A DNA stretch of 64,000 nucleotides, from the NCBI RefSeq assembly GCF_046054195.1, contig NZ_JBEQCS010000009.1:62001-126000 (forward strand), in the 5' to 3' direction. Origin of the DNA: Celerinatantimonas sp046054195 (GTDB lineage: Bacteria > Pseudomonadota > Gammaproteobacteria > Enterobacterales > Celerinatantimonadaceae). Positions within the stretch are counted from its first letter, which is position 1; every line of letters starts with the position of its first letter. The position numbers and the translations under genes are program-made. Shown here in pieces: positions 1-8,724 of the stretch. Under the pieces are notes generated by a model. The model was given only the letters and a program-made list of their open reading frames with translations, was not told the origin of the DNA and did no database searches.

Positions 1-184
1 ACTCGCCGACGATCATTGTCAGAGCCAACCCAACAGCAACTAATCCAACCAAAGCAAAACTCTGCATCAGAGCAAACAAATTACCAGAGGTCAGAAAGTA
101 GTTATTAAACAGTGCAAAAAATACCGGGATCGCAATCAGCAAGATAATTCTAACTACCTCTGGCGCCTTCCATGAAGATTTCAT
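1..184 (-). CDS. Sugar ABC transporter permease, RbsC type (partial, 3' part outside window)
   Basis: Minus-strand frame that starts with ATG at 184 and runs off the left edge, so only about 61 N-terminal residues are visible. They begin MKSSWKAPEVVRIILL and form a hydrophobic first membrane segment, as in RbsC/YtfT-like inner-membrane permeases of ribose-type (CUT2) importers. A Shine-Dalgarno AAGGAG overlaps the stop codon of the preceding permease, with 10 bases between that stop and this start, so the two are very probably translated from one mRNA. Two permeases with one double ATPase is the arrangement of YtfRT-YjfF. The sugar-binding protein is not in the window. The substrate cannot be told. 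Confidence 0.75.
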   Translation of the reverse strand, partial: MKSSWKAPEVVRIILLIAIPVFFALFNNYFLTSGNLFALMQSFALVGLVAVGLALTMIVGE

Positions 185-194
185 CTAGCTCTCC

Positions 195-1187
195 TTAATG
201 ACTTTGGCGGCGCAGCAAAGCACCAAGTAAAACAGACACTAAAACAACCGCTCCTTTAACCATCAGCTGAATATCTAAAGAGAATCCTTTTAGCAGTAAC
301 ACATCACTGATGATGGCCAGAAACAGCGCGCCAAATACCGCATCAGAGATGCGTCCTTGCCCACCGGTTATCGCAACGCCACCAATAAGTACCGCTGCAA
401 TGGCACTAAAATCTAAGCCCGAACCGAGAGACAAGTTACCCTGGGAAGTTTGCGAGGCAATTAAAATTCCGGTTAGAGCTGCAGTTAACGCAGCAATCAT
501 ATAGGCAGCAGTGATAGCCCACCCCAACCGCAGGCCAGATAATTGCGCTGTATTTTTGTTAATACCAATGAGTTTAATTTCACGGCCTAAACGCATCCTC
601 GATAAGAAGAAGCTAGCCAGTGCCCAGACCAGTAATAAAATCAAAAATTGATTGGGCACACCGCTTACAATGTGGCCGATACCTAACCATGGAACCTGAA
701 CATCGCTGGTAATCGTTCGGCCACCAGAGAACCATGAGCCGATCCCAGTAATGATCGAAGAAGCAGCAATAGTCGTGATAATCGGGTTAGCCTTCATCAC
801 GCCAACAGCCAAACCTTGCAAAATGCCGCAAATCAATCCAACTAATAACGTCATCACAATCGCTGCACTAATACCAAATTGCAGCGTGCTGGCAAAAACG
901 ATGGTACAAACAGATGTGGTCGCGCTCATGGATAACATAAACAGGTTACCGCTAATCGTAACCATCGAGAGGCCACAAGCTGCGATTCCGACCGATACAG
1001 TCATAAATAGAATTGAGCTAATGTTATGAGCACTGGTAAAACCATCAACCAGAACCGCGGCTAGAAGCACCAAAATGACAATCGCAATGCGTACCGCGCT
1101 AGCCTGAATGCGTGTTGGGGAAAAGGCACTACTATTTTTGGTCGAAATGCCAAGTTTCGGAGCCGTTAAAGTCAATAAATTCATCAT
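195..1187 (-). CDS. Sugar ABC transporter permease, RbsC type
   Basis: A 330-residue hydrophobic protein of the BPD_transp_2 family (RbsC, XylH, YjfF). It has about eight to ten membrane segments and a glycine-rich loop (VLIGGVAITGGQGRI, near residue 270) like the family's GGxxxxGGxG stretch near the ATPase contact. It would form half of the inner-membrane channel of a CUT2 sugar importer, the other half being the permease that starts at 184. The ATG at 1187 overlaps the stop of the upstream ATPase gene by 4 bases, which implies translational coupling. An ATGATG start gives two possible first residues one codon apart. Confidence 0.88.
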   Translation of the reverse strand: MMNLLTLTAPKLGISTKNSSAFSPTRIQASAVRIAIVILVLLAAVLVDGFTSAHNISSILFMTVSVGIAACGLSMVTISGNLFMLSMSATTSVCTIVFASTLQFGISAAIVMTLLVGLICGILQGLAVGVMKANPIITTIAASSIITGIGSWFSGGRTITSDVQVPWLGIGHIVSGVPNQFLILLLVWALASFFLSRMRLGREIKLIGINKNTAQLSGLRLGWAITAAYMIAALTAALTGILIASQTSQGNLSLGSGLDFSAIAAVLIGGVAITGGQGRISDAVFGALFLAIISDVLLLKGFSLDIQLMVKGAVVLVSVLLGALLRRQSH

Positions 1188-2683
1188 GCGGCGACTCCCT
1201 GATTGCCATTAAGAATGTCTTGCAAAATGGTTTGTGAAGAAGCCTCTTTGCGCGCGATGTTATTCACAATTTGCCCTTTATAAATCGTGACAATGCGATC
1301 GGCAAAATCAAGGATCTCTTCAAGATCGGTTGAGTAGAAAACAATCGAAAGGCCTTTATCTGCCATTTCACGCAGCCGCTGATAAATATCAGCACGCGCC
1401 CCGATATCAACGCCTCGAGTTGGCTCATTTAGCAGTAGCAGCTCTGGATTAGTGGCAACCGCCTTGCCTAAAACCACCTTTTGCTGATTTCCACCACTCA
1501 GCGAAGACACATCCTGATGGTTACGCTTAGGATCAAGAGTGAAGAGTTTGGCTAATTCAATGGCTCGAGTGTTATCGCGGCCTTTTTCAATCACACCTTT
1601 TTTACTCAAACTATCGAGCGAGCGCGACGTTAAATTCATCCCGATGGGAGCCTGCAAAAAAGCACCTTTCCCGGCTCGGTCTTCCGGAACATAAGAGATA
1701 TGGTGATGTTCGCAGTCTTTAATTGAATTAAGTGAAACTGGTTGATTTTTGAGCTTGATTTGCCCAGTCGTCGCTGGGTATAACCCCGCAAGTGTTTTCA
1801 GAAAAAAATCGGCTCCAGAGCCCAATTGCCCAACTAAAGCAACGATTTCGCCGCGATGACAATTAAAATCAAGAGGCCCATAATGATTTTCGACGCCAAC
1901 CTTACGACACTCTAATAAAAGCTCGCCGTGATTGCGCAAAATGGGCTCAGCGCCACGCACAACTTCACGCCCAAGCATCGCGCTTACAAGCTCTTGGCTT
2001 GAAACCTGTTCGGTTTCACGAGTAAAGATATGTTTACCACCACGAAAAATGGTCACGCGATCCGTAATATGAAAGATCTCATCCAGTCGATGGCTAATAA
2101 TTACCAGTGTTGTACCGCGCTCTTTTAACGAACGCATAATGGCAAACACTTTCTCAATTTCAGCATCTGATAACGTGGCAGTTGGCTCATCAAGCAGCAG
2201 AACCTTCGCGCCACTTGCTAAACCGCGCGCTATCTCAACCAGTTGACGTTCAGCCAATGACAACGAGCTTGCCAATTGATGCACATCCACATGCTCAAGT
2301 CCCACCTCTTTTAGAAGCTTTTGAACTTGCAAGACAAAGTGACTGCGTTTATAAATAACGCCACGGTGACGAATGCCAATTACAATATTATCTAAAACAC
2401 TTAAATGCGGTAATATAGATAATTCCTGATGCACAATTGTAATTAATGATGGGTCAACGCGTTTACCTAACTCTACGGCTGTTTCGCCAATAGTTAATGC
2501 CCCGGTATCGGGTTTAATATGCCCACCTAAAATTTTAACTAAGGTACTTTTACCCGCGCCATTCTCACCACATAATCCTAGAATTTCACCTTGATTGAGT
2601 GAAAAGCTAACATCATTTAACGCATAAACTCCGCCATATCTTTTCGATATATGTTCAGCAAGTAAGATAATTTTTTGATTCAT
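1184..2683 (-). CDS. Sugar ABC transporter double ATP-binding protein, RbsA/XylG type
   Basis: 499 residues with two tandem ABC domains, as in RbsA, XylG, MglA and YtfR. The first domain has Walker A GENGAGKST (about residue 40), signature LSLAERQ and Walker B VLLLDEPT. The second has a degenerate P-loop region (VALVGQLGSGADFF), a good signature LSGGNQQK and Walker B LLLLNEPTRG. A degenerate second Walker A is usual in this family. It energises uptake through the two downstream permeases. The gene follows the cyclase gene by 165 bases with no obvious terminator between, so the cyclase and transporter may be one operon. Confidence 0.92.
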   Translation of the reverse strand: MNQKIILLAEHISKRYGGVYALNDVSFSLNQGEILGLCGENGAGKSTLVKILGGHIKPDTGALTIGETAVELGKRVDPSLITIVHQELSILPHLSVLDNIVIGIRHRGVIYKRSHFVLQVQKLLKEVGLEHVDVHQLASSLSLAERQLVEIARGLASGAKVLLLDEPTATLSDAEIEKVFAIMRSLKERGTTLVIISHRLDEIFHITDRVTIFRGGKHIFTRETEQVSSQELVSAMLGREVVRGAEPILRNHGELLLECRKVGVENHYGPLDFNCHRGEIVALVGQLGSGADFFLKTLAGLYPATTGQIKLKNQPVSLNSIKDCEHHHISYVPEDRAGKGAFLQAPIGMNLTSRSLDSLSKKGVIEKGRDNTRAIELAKLFTLDPKRNHQDVSSLSGGNQQKVVLGKAVATNPELLLLNEPTRGVDIGARADIYQRLREMADKGLSIVFYSTDLEEILDFADRIVTIYKGQIVNNIARKEASSQTILQDILNGNQGVAA

Positions 2684-2848
2684 TCTTACTAAACTCCCTT
2701 CGCTACAATCAAACTAAACGAATAACTCAGATTATTTAATATTGAGGCACTTACCTATATAAAGCTTGTCTAGTTAAGACAAGCATTGTCATATTTAAGC
2801 CAAATTATTTAAGTGATTTATGATGACCTATAAATCTATTTGATAAAA

Positions 2849-3532
2849 TTAAGCATAAACGCTAGCAAAAACACGCGCCGGGAAGCTCGCTAAAGGAACC
2901 CTTGGTGGAACAGCTGTTAGATAGGCCACTTTGCCGGCAACAGCTGCAATATTTGTCATATCTTCACAGATCACTAAGCCATTGCTTAACAGGATATTAT
3001 GCACAGGAATAGCCTCTGCAGAGGTTTCAATATTATCGACTAAAGGAGAATCAATCCCTACTAACACAGCACCATTATCAACTAAATATTGAGCAGCATC
3101 TTCAGCAATATAGGGGACGTTTTCACCATATTCTTTTTTGCCGAAAAACTTGTCGTGAGTGCTGTTTAATAATACCGCTTTGCCTTTAACTGAAATATTT
3201 TGAAAATCTTCTATTTCAAAAGAAATACGATTAGTTGGTTTATTTACAACAACAATAGGAAGGTGAACCAACTTTTCTAAAGGATAATCACAAATTTTAT
3301 TTCCATTAGGATCTTCATGAAATGGTGAGTCAATATAAGTGCCAGATATTCCAATTAAACTAATACCATCAATTAGCGCACGATTATCAAACCGAGGTAG
3401 GTGTTCATAGACTTCAACATGGCTTAATCCAGGATATGTTTCCATACCATGTTCAATTTTATGGTTTAATTCAATAAATTCCGTTACTTTAATATTGTAT
3501 GCTGAATCAGCATCTAAATTTAATGAATCCAT
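2849..3532 (-). CDS. Cyclase / kynurenine-formamidase-like metal hydrolase
   Basis: A 227-residue protein resembling the Cyclase family (PF04199; KynB, isatin hydrolase). The stretch GTYIDSPFHED (about residue 65) corresponds to the family's HxGTHxDxPxH metal site, but the first and second histidines are replaced (I and Y). The Asp and last His remain. Some family branches carry Tyr here, so activity is not excluded. A good Shine-Dalgarno AAAGGA precedes the ATG at 3532. It lies directly upstream of a ribose-type ABC importer on the same strand, so it may hydrolyse the imported compound (an amide, lactone or cyclic ester). The real substrate is unknown. Confidence 0.72.
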   Translation of the reverse strand: MDSLNLDADSAYNIKVTEFIELNHKIEHGMETYPGLSHVEVYEHLPRFDNRALIDGISLIGISGTYIDSPFHEDPNGNKICDYPLEKLVHLPIVVVNKPTNRISFEIEDFQNISVKGKAVLLNSTHDKFFGKKEYGENVPYIAEDAAQYLVDNGAVLVGIDSPLVDNIETSAEAIPVHNILLSNGLVICEDMTNIAAVAGKVAYLTAVPPRVPLASFPARVFASVYA

Positions 3533-3600
3533 GCAAGGTCCTTTATTAAAATCGCTTTATATTCTTATACCTGATTTTGGGCCATAAAAACTGGCTCGTA

Positions 3601-3648
3601 TCGGACACAGATTTGGTAATTTAGGACATTTGCAAAAATAGTTGGACA
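3601..3648. promoter_or_regulatory. Three phased direct repeats upstream of the cyclase/ABC operon
   Basis: The 7-mer TNGGACA occurs at 3601-3607 (tcggaca), 3622-3628 (taggaca) and 3642-3648 (ttggaca). The spacings are 21 and 20 bases, about two helical turns, so all three lie on the same DNA face. They are 69-116 bases upstream of the cyclase start at 3532. This looks like a binding array for a regulator of the operon. The regulator is not known. Confidence 0.4.
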
Positions 3649-3672
3649 AAATCGCTCAAAGAGCAGCAATCA

Positions 3673-3697
3673 GCCTCTTTAAAACTATCAAAGAGGC
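3673..3697 (-). terminator. Hairpin downstream of nikR
   Basis: Perfect 8-bp stem gcctcttt (3673-3680) / aaagaggc (3690-3697) with a 9-base loop, 10 bases after the nikR stop. There is no clear U-tract on the minus strand, so termination is likely but not certain. Confidence 0.45.
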
Positions 3698-3706
3698 AAG
3701 TCGCAA

Positions 3707-4111
3707 TCATGACTCTTTAGGCATTGGGATCAATTTTAAATTACCGTGACTCACCCCGCGCTGAGAGGTAAGCGAATCGGCAAAACTTTGCAATCGTTTG
3801 CGCTGCCCTTTCAAAATGGTCACTTCTAAGCAATCATCATGGTTGATATGCATGTGCAGAGTAGAAACCGATAAGTCATGGTGATCATGTTGCAAATGGG
3901 TCAGACGGCGCGATAACTCGCGAGTTTGGTGTTTAAAGACGTAGGTTAATACACCCATACATTGCTGATTATCTTCGTCATTATCAAGTACCAGCGATTC
4001 CCGAACTAAATCACGAACCGCCTCAGAACGGCTGCTATAACCGCGAGACTCGATTACTTCATCTAAATGTTGTGCTAAATCATCATCAATGGTTATGGTG
4101 ATTCGTTGCAT
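3707..4111 (-). CDS. nikR: Nickel-responsive transcriptional regulator NikR
   Basis: 134 residues, close to E. coli NikR (133). The N-terminus is a ribbon-helix-helix DNA-binding domain (MQRITITIDDDLAQHLDEVI, then SRSEAVRDLVRE). The C-terminus is the ACT-like nickel-binding tetramerisation domain. The square-planar Ni(II) ligands are all present with E. coli spacing: His75, His86 and His88 (HMH) and Cys94. In enterics NikR represses nickel importers when nickel is sufficient. No nickel transporter or nickel enzyme lies next to it here. A candidate operator sits about 80 bases upstream, suggesting autoregulation. Confidence 0.95.
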   Translation of the reverse strand: MQRITITIDDDLAQHLDEVIESRGYSSRSEAVRDLVRESLVLDNDEDNQQCMGVLTYVFKHQTRELSRRLTHLQHDHHDLSVSTLHMHINHDDCLEVTILKGQRKRLQSFADSLTSQRGVSHGNLKLIPMPKES

Positions 4112-4190
4112 TGGGGTTCCTTTTCATCAAACTAATCTCAGTGGCCTAGCTGCTCATCAAATCGTATTTTATAAGGGAATGACCACCAGA

Positions 4191-4218
4191 TGATGAAATA
4201 CAATAAGTTCATTCATAC
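4191..4218. promoter_or_regulatory. Candidate NikR operator
   Basis: The known NikR site is GTATGA-N16-TCATAC. Here tgatga (4191-4196) is followed by exactly 16 bases and a perfect tcatac (4213-4218): 10 of 12 positions match with the right spacing. It lies 80-107 bases upstream of the nikR start, which fits autoregulation. Confidence 0.5.
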
Positions 4219-4477
4219 GAAACATGCCCAACAATTTAGCTTTAGCCATGATGATAACGGCTGACAAAATTGTTTAGCGCTCTTAAATCGTATCGAAAAA
4301 CAAAGCAGTTTTGCTTTGGCATTGGATTTATAGGCCTAACTATCAACCGGATTTATAACACTAAATCCAGCTGTACTAGCATCTTATTCAAGGATAACGA
4401 GTTTCAGATTCAAAGCCAACGCTCGCAAGATAAACCTGTTGTAATTTTCATTATTTATAGTGTTTAAAACATAATAA

Positions 4478-4510
4478 AAAACCCCAAAGATCATAAACCT
4501 TTGGGGTTTT
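4478..4510 (-). terminator. groESL terminator (bidirectional shape)
   Basis: 12-bp perfect stem aaaaccccaaag (4478-4489) / ctttggggtttt (4499-4510) with a 9-base loop. On the minus strand it is followed by T-rich sequence. It lies 41 bases after the groEL stop. Confidence 0.85.
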
Positions 4511-4551
4511 AAAGATGTTATGCGTTTCGCTGAAACGTCATAGACTCATGA

Positions 4552-6198
4552 TCACATCATGCCGCCCATGCCGCCCATTCCACCCATACCGCCCATATCA
4601 GGAGCAGCTGGAGCATCTTTTTGAGGTTTGTCAGTTACCATACATTCGGTTGTGATCATCAGACCAGCAACAGAACCGGCAAACTGTAGAGCGCTACGAG
4701 TTACTTTAGTTGGGTCAAGAATACCCATTTCCAGCATGTCGCCGAATACTTCAGTACCTGCGTTGTAACCAAAGTTACCTTCGCCTTCTTTAACTTTGTT
4801 AGCAACAACTGAATCTTCTTCACCAGCGTTACGAACGATCTGACGCAGTGGAGATTCCATTGCACGCAGAGCCAAACGGATACCAACGTTCTGGTCTTCG
4901 TTTTCGCCTGTCAGTTCAGTAATTTTTGAAGCTGCACGGATCAGAGCAACACCACCGCCAGGGACAACACCTTCTTCAACCGCAGCGCGAGTTGCATGCA
5001 GAGCGTCTTCTACGCGAGCTTTTTTCTCTTTCATTTCAACTTCTGTTGCTGCGCCAACTTTAATAACGGCAACACCGCCAGCCAGTTTAGCAACACGTTC
5101 TTGCAGTTTTTCTTTATCGTAGTCAGATGAAGTTTCTTCGATCTGAGCGCGGATCTGGTTAACACGTGCTTCAATCGCAGCTTGGTCACCAACACCGTCG
5201 ATAATAGTTGTGCTGTCTTTGTTAATCACAACACGTTTGGCGCTACCTAAGTCTTCTAGAGTTGCTTTTTCAAGATCCAGACCAACTTCTTCGCTGATAA
5301 CAGTACCATCAGTCAGAATCGCAATATCTTGCAACATTGCTTTACGACGGTCACCAAAGCCAGGAGCTTTAACCGCTGCAACTTTAACGATGCCACGCAT
5401 GTTGTTCACAACCAGAGTTGCCAGCGCTTCGCCTTCAACATCTTCAGCAACGATCAACAGTGGTTTACCTGCTTTAGTCAGGCTTTCCAGAAGTGGCAAC
5501 AGTTCACGGATGTTAGAGATTTTTTTATCAACTAACAGTACGTATGGGCTTTCCAGCTCAACACTGCCGCTTTCTTGGTTGTTGATGAAATAAGGAGACA
5601 GATAACCGCGGTCGAACTGCATACCTTCAACAACATCCAGTTCGTCTTGCAGGCCTTGACCTTCTTCAACAGTGATAACGCCTTCGTTACCAACTTTTTC
5701 CATTGCTTCTGCAATGATGTTACCAACAGTTGAATCAGAGTTAGCAGAAATAGTACCAACCTGAGCAATCGCTTTGTTGTCTGAACATGGCTGAGACAGT
5801 TTTTTCAGCTCTTCAACCGCTGCAACAACAGCTTTGTCGATACCACGTTTGAGATCCATTGGGTTCATGCCAGCGGCAACAGCTTTTAAGCCTTCGTTGA
5901 CAATTGACTGAGCCAGAACAGTTGCGGTAGTTGTACCGTCGCCCGCTGCATCGTTAGCTTGTGATGCAACTTCTTTAACCATCTGTGCGCCCATGTTTTC
6001 GAATTTATCTTCTAATTCGATCTCTTTAGCGACAGAAACACCATCTTTAGTAATATTTGGAGCGCCGAATGATTTATCCAGAACTACGTTACGTCCCTTA
6101 GGACCCAGAGTTACTTTAACGGCGTCTGCCAGGATGTTCACACCTTTGAGCATTTTGGTGCGAGAATCATTTCCGAATTTGACGTCTTTAGCTGCCAT
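4552..6198 (-). CDS. groL: Chaperonin GroEL (60 kDa)
   Basis: 548 residues, the length of E. coli GroEL. It forms the double heptameric ring that, with GroES and ATP, refolds cytosolic proteins. Family hallmarks are visible: MAAKDVKFGNDSR at the N-terminus, the ATP-binding stretch DAAGDGTTTATVLAQ (about residue 83-98), GVVPGGGVALIRA (about 410), and a C-terminal GGM-repeat tail ending in GGMGGMGGMM. The repeat tail lines the cavity floor. It follows groES by 40 bases and ends at a strong terminator. Expression is probably driven by the heat-shock promoter upstream of groES. Confidence 0.99.
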   Translation of the reverse strand: MAAKDVKFGNDSRTKMLKGVNILADAVKVTLGPKGRNVVLDKSFGAPNITKDGVSVAKEIELEDKFENMGAQMVKEVASQANDAAGDGTTTATVLAQSIVNEGLKAVAAGMNPMDLKRGIDKAVVAAVEELKKLSQPCSDNKAIAQVGTISANSDSTVGNIIAEAMEKVGNEGVITVEEGQGLQDELDVVEGMQFDRGYLSPYFINNQESGSVELESPYVLLVDKKISNIRELLPLLESLTKAGKPLLIVAEDVEGEALATLVVNNMRGIVKVAAVKAPGFGDRRKAMLQDIAILTDGTVISEEVGLDLEKATLEDLGSAKRVVINKDSTTIIDGVGDQAAIEARVNQIRAQIEETSSDYDKEKLQERVAKLAGGVAVIKVGAATEVEMKEKKARVEDALHATRAAVEEGVVPGGGVALIRAASKITELTGENEDQNVGIRLALRAMESPLRQIVRNAGEEDSVVANKVKEGEGNFGYNAGTEVFGDMLEMGILDPTKVTRSALQFAGSVAGLMITTECMVTDKPQKDAPAAPDMGGMGGMGGMGGMM

Positions 6199-6238
6199 TT
6201 TTAAAAATCCTTCGCTAATTGAAAATTAAAACTGTGAA

Positions 6239-6532
6239 TTAAGCTTCTACGATAGCCAGAATGTCTGACTCGCTCATGATGAGGACTTCTTCGCCATCCA
6301 GTTTTTCGGTTTTCACACCATAACCGTCATTGAAAATAACTAGGTCCCCGACTTTCACGTCAAGCGGCTTCACATCACCATTGTCCATGATGCGGCCAGT
6401 TCCGACAGCAATCACTTCACCACGAGTGGATTTTTCAGCTGCAGAACCAGTCAGAACGATACCGCCAGCTGACTTGCTTTCTTGTTCTTTGCGCTTAACG
6501 ATGACGCGATCATGCAACGGACGAATGCTCAT
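6239..6532 (-). CDS. groS: Co-chaperonin GroES (10 kDa)
   Basis: 97 residues starting MSIRPLHDRVIVKRKEQE, the normal size and start of GroES. It forms the heptameric lid of GroEL. The mobile loop (KSAGGIVLTGSAAEKSTRG, about residues 19-37) contains the hydrophobic GIVLTG motif that binds GroEL. A strong Shine-Dalgarno AAAGGAG precedes the ATG. It is the first gene of the groES-groEL operon. Confidence 0.99.
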   Translation of the reverse strand: MSIRPLHDRVIVKRKEQESKSAGGIVLTGSAAEKSTRGEVIAVGTGRIMDNGDVKPLDVKVGDLVIFNDGYGVKTEKLDGEEVLIMSESDILAIVEA

Positions 6533-6646
6533 TGCTTAGTCTCCTTTAAAAAACACAGCGTGTTACGTGTTGTTTATGTTGATTAGTGAGTGAGAAAAAC
6601 CAGTTTGCCTCTCACTCAAAGATAAAACTCTTAAGTGTCAAATTAG

Positions 6647-6672
6647 ATGGGGTCGCATTTTCCAGTTCCAAG
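6647..6672 (-). promoter_or_regulatory. Heat-shock (sigma-32 type) promoter of groESL
   Basis: On the minus strand, -35-like CTTGGAA (6666-6672) is followed after 13 bases by -10 CCCCAT (6647-6652). This matches the sigma-32 consensus CTTGAA - N11-16 - CCCCAT. It lies about 115 bases upstream of the groES start. No CIRCE repeat was seen. Confidence 0.75.
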
Positions 6673-6731
6673 GGGCAGGAGCAAATTTTTTTCAAAAATT
6701 TTAGCTCACTAGAAAATGCGCCGATTATCAT

Positions 6732-7181
6732 TTAGTTCAGGCGGTCATGATCGTTGTCATCATGGCGCTGAAACTCCCCTTCAAAGGTATTGCCATCACC
6801 ACCTCGCCCCGGCGGAACCTGAAAGTTAATATGTTTAGAATTAAGCACTCGTTTGGCAAAATAAGCGCGAACCGGTGGAACGAGTAAAATCATCCCACAC
6901 ATGTCAGTAATAAAGCCCGGCATGATCAAAAATGCTCCGGCGACCACTAACATTAAACCTTCAATCACTTGCTGAGCAGGGATCTGCCCTTCATTAATTT
7001 TTTGCTGTGCTTTAAACGCGGTTTGTAGCCCTTGGCTACGAACTAGCGATGCCCCAACAATGGCCGTTAGAATGGTCAAGCCAATTGTGGGCAAGGCACC
7101 AATCACCGCGCCGACGTGAATTAACACATACAACTCGGCCATCGACAGCCCGGCAATTAGTATAAATAGGTACAAAAACAT
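6732..7181 (-). CDS. fxsA: FxsA family membrane protein
   Basis: 149 residues with about three to four membrane segments in the first 100 residues (LFILIAGLSMAELYVLIHV, then VGASLVRSQG, then VVAGAFLIMPGFITDMCGM). The conserved GLMLVVAGAFLIMPGFITD region is typical of FxsA (formerly YjeG). In E. coli, extra FxsA relieves exclusion of phage T7 by the F plasmid; its normal job is unknown. The tail is hydrophilic. A very strong Shine-Dalgarno AGGAGGAG precedes the ATG. Its place just upstream of groESL on the same strand is also seen in E. coli. Confidence 0.93.
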   Translation of the reverse strand: MFLYLFILIAGLSMAELYVLIHVGAVIGALPTIGLTILTAIVGASLVRSQGLQTAFKAQQKINEGQIPAQQVIEGLMLVVAGAFLIMPGFITDMCGMILLVPPVRAYFAKRVLNSKHINFQVPPGRGGDGNTFEGEFQRHDDNDHDRLN

Positions 7182-7361
7182 GCGCTCCTCCTTTCATGTG
7201 GCGCTGTCATTACTATGGAGACGAATTGAGTACTTTTAAAGCTTAGTAGGGGTAATTCGTTACATTAACCCCACGAAAGGATGTATTTACCGTCCAACAG
7301 TGTGTAAAATCGGCAGTCATCTTTTTTGACGGTTAATGACATAAATAGAACAGGTTGAATC

Positions 7362-8642
7362 ATGACAACAACAAACGAATTACTGGCCGATTTAGAGGCC
7401 CGCGGGTTAATTAATCAGTGCACGGCCGAAGAGGCTCTTAGCGAACATTTAAGTACTGGCACCCGTCGTTTGTATTGTGGCTTCGATCCAACCGCTGACA
7501 GTTTGCATATCGGCTCACTCGTTCCACTGTTAATGCTGCGTCGCTTCCAATTGGCAGGACACAAACCTTATGCATTAGTCGGCGGAGCAACCGGTTTAAT
7601 TGGCGATCCTAGCTTTAAAGCAACCGAACGCCAACTCAATACCAAAGATGTCGTCAACAACTGGGTTGAGAAACTAAAAGCACAGGTCAGCCGATTCATC
7701 GACTTTAACGACGGTGAAACTGGTGCCGAAGTCGTCAATAACTACGACTGGACAGGCGAGCTTAATACCATCGATTTTCTGCGGGATGTGGGTAAACACT
7801 TCAGCGTTAATGCGATGATAAAAAAAGAATCAGTTCAGCAACGCATCAACCGCGAAGGTTCTGGTATTTCATTTACCGAATTCAGCTACATTCTGTTGCA
7901 GTCATTTGACTTTGCAGAACTTGCTCATCGTAATGATGTAACGCTGCAGCTTGGTGGTTCAGACCAATGGGGCAATATCACCGGTGGGATTGATTTAGCG
8001 CGCCGAATGTATGCCAAACAAACATACGGGCTGACCATGCCGCTGGTCACTAAATCAGACGGGACGAAATTTGGTAAAACAGAAACAGGTACTATTTGGC
8101 TCGATCCGACCAAAACCTCGCCTTATGCGTTTTACCAGTTCTGGATCAACACCGCCGATGCTGACGTCTACAAATTCTTGCGTTACTTCACTTTCTTATC
8201 CGTTGAGCAGATTGCTCAAATTGAAGAAGATGATAAAAATGCCCAAGGCAAACCACAGGCTCAGGGAATTTTAGCGCGTGAAGTAACCCAACTTGTTCAT
8301 GGCGAAGAAGGCCTTGCTTCTGCGCAGCGTATTACTGATGCGTTATTCTCAGGTGACTTATCTGATTTAAGCCAGAGTGATTTAGAACAGCTTGCTCTAG
8401 ATGGCCTGCCAGCAACCACTATTAGTGGTGACTCAGAGTCATTAGTTGAACTGCTTAAACAGACAGATTTAGCTAAATCAAACAAAATGGCGCGCGAATT
8501 CATCGGCAATGGCGCTGTTTTAATCAACGGTGAAAAACAAACTGATAACACCGCTGAAGTTGCCCGAAAAGATGCGCTATATCAACGCTACACCCTGCTA
8601 AAACGTGGTAAAAAATTATTTGCGTTACTTATTTGGGAATAA
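7362..8642 (+). CDS. tyrS: Tyrosyl-tRNA synthetase
   Basis: 426 residues, as usual for bacterial TyrRS. It charges tRNA-Tyr with tyrosine in the cytosol. Class I signatures are visible: HIGS in DSLHIGSLVPL (about residue 48) and KFGKT (about 234). The C-terminal 70 residues form an S4-like RNA-binding domain (LVELLKQTDLAKSNKMAREF onwards). It is transcribed away from fxsA across a 180-base gap and ends at a rho-independent terminator at 8685. Confidence 0.98.
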   Translation: MTTTNELLADLEARGLINQCTAEEALSEHLSTGTRRLYCGFDPTADSLHIGSLVPLLMLRRFQLAGHKPYALVGGATGLIGDPSFKATERQLNTKDVVNNWVEKLKAQVSRFIDFNDGETGAEVVNNYDWTGELNTIDFLRDVGKHFSVNAMIKKESVQQRINREGSGISFTEFSYILLQSFDFAELAHRNDVTLQLGGSDQWGNITGGIDLARRMYAKQTYGLTMPLVTKSDGTKFGKTETGTIWLDPTKTSPYAFYQFWINTADADVYKFLRYFTFLSVEQIAQIEEDDKNAQGKPQAQGILAREVTQLVHGEEGLASAQRITDALFSGDLSDLSQSDLEQLALDGLPATTISGDSESLVELLKQTDLAKSNKMAREFIGNGAVLINGEKQTDNTAEVARKDALYQRYTLLKRGKKLFALLIWE

Positions 8643-8684
8643 TGTGATGAGATTGTCAGGGCTCTGGCAATGATAATCACCAAT

Positions 8685-8708
8685 GGGCATCCACAAGATG
8701 CCCTTTTT
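8685..8708 (+). terminator. tyrS terminator
   Basis: Stem gggcatc (8685-8691) / gatgccc (8697-8703), loop cacaa, then five T. It lies 43 bases after the tyrS stop and just upstream of the yciN ribosome binding site. Confidence 0.85.
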
Positions 8709-8724
8709 ACATCAAGGGGGTTGT

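Noticed and set aside
4270..4467. A 65-codon plus-strand ORF between nikR and groEL
   Set aside because: No ribosome binding site, no recognisable family, unusual Cys/Ile-rich composition, and it lies in the regulatory gap next to the groESL terminator.
4556..4600. Short tandem repeat at the end of groEL
   Set aside because: It encodes the normal GGM repeat tail of GroEL and is not a separate repeat element.
5210..5593. Long ORFs antisense to groEL (and similar antisense ORFs over accB, prmA, dusB, the aldehyde dehydrogenase and trkH)
   Set aside because: They mirror highly biased codons of real genes, have no start signals and no family resemblance.
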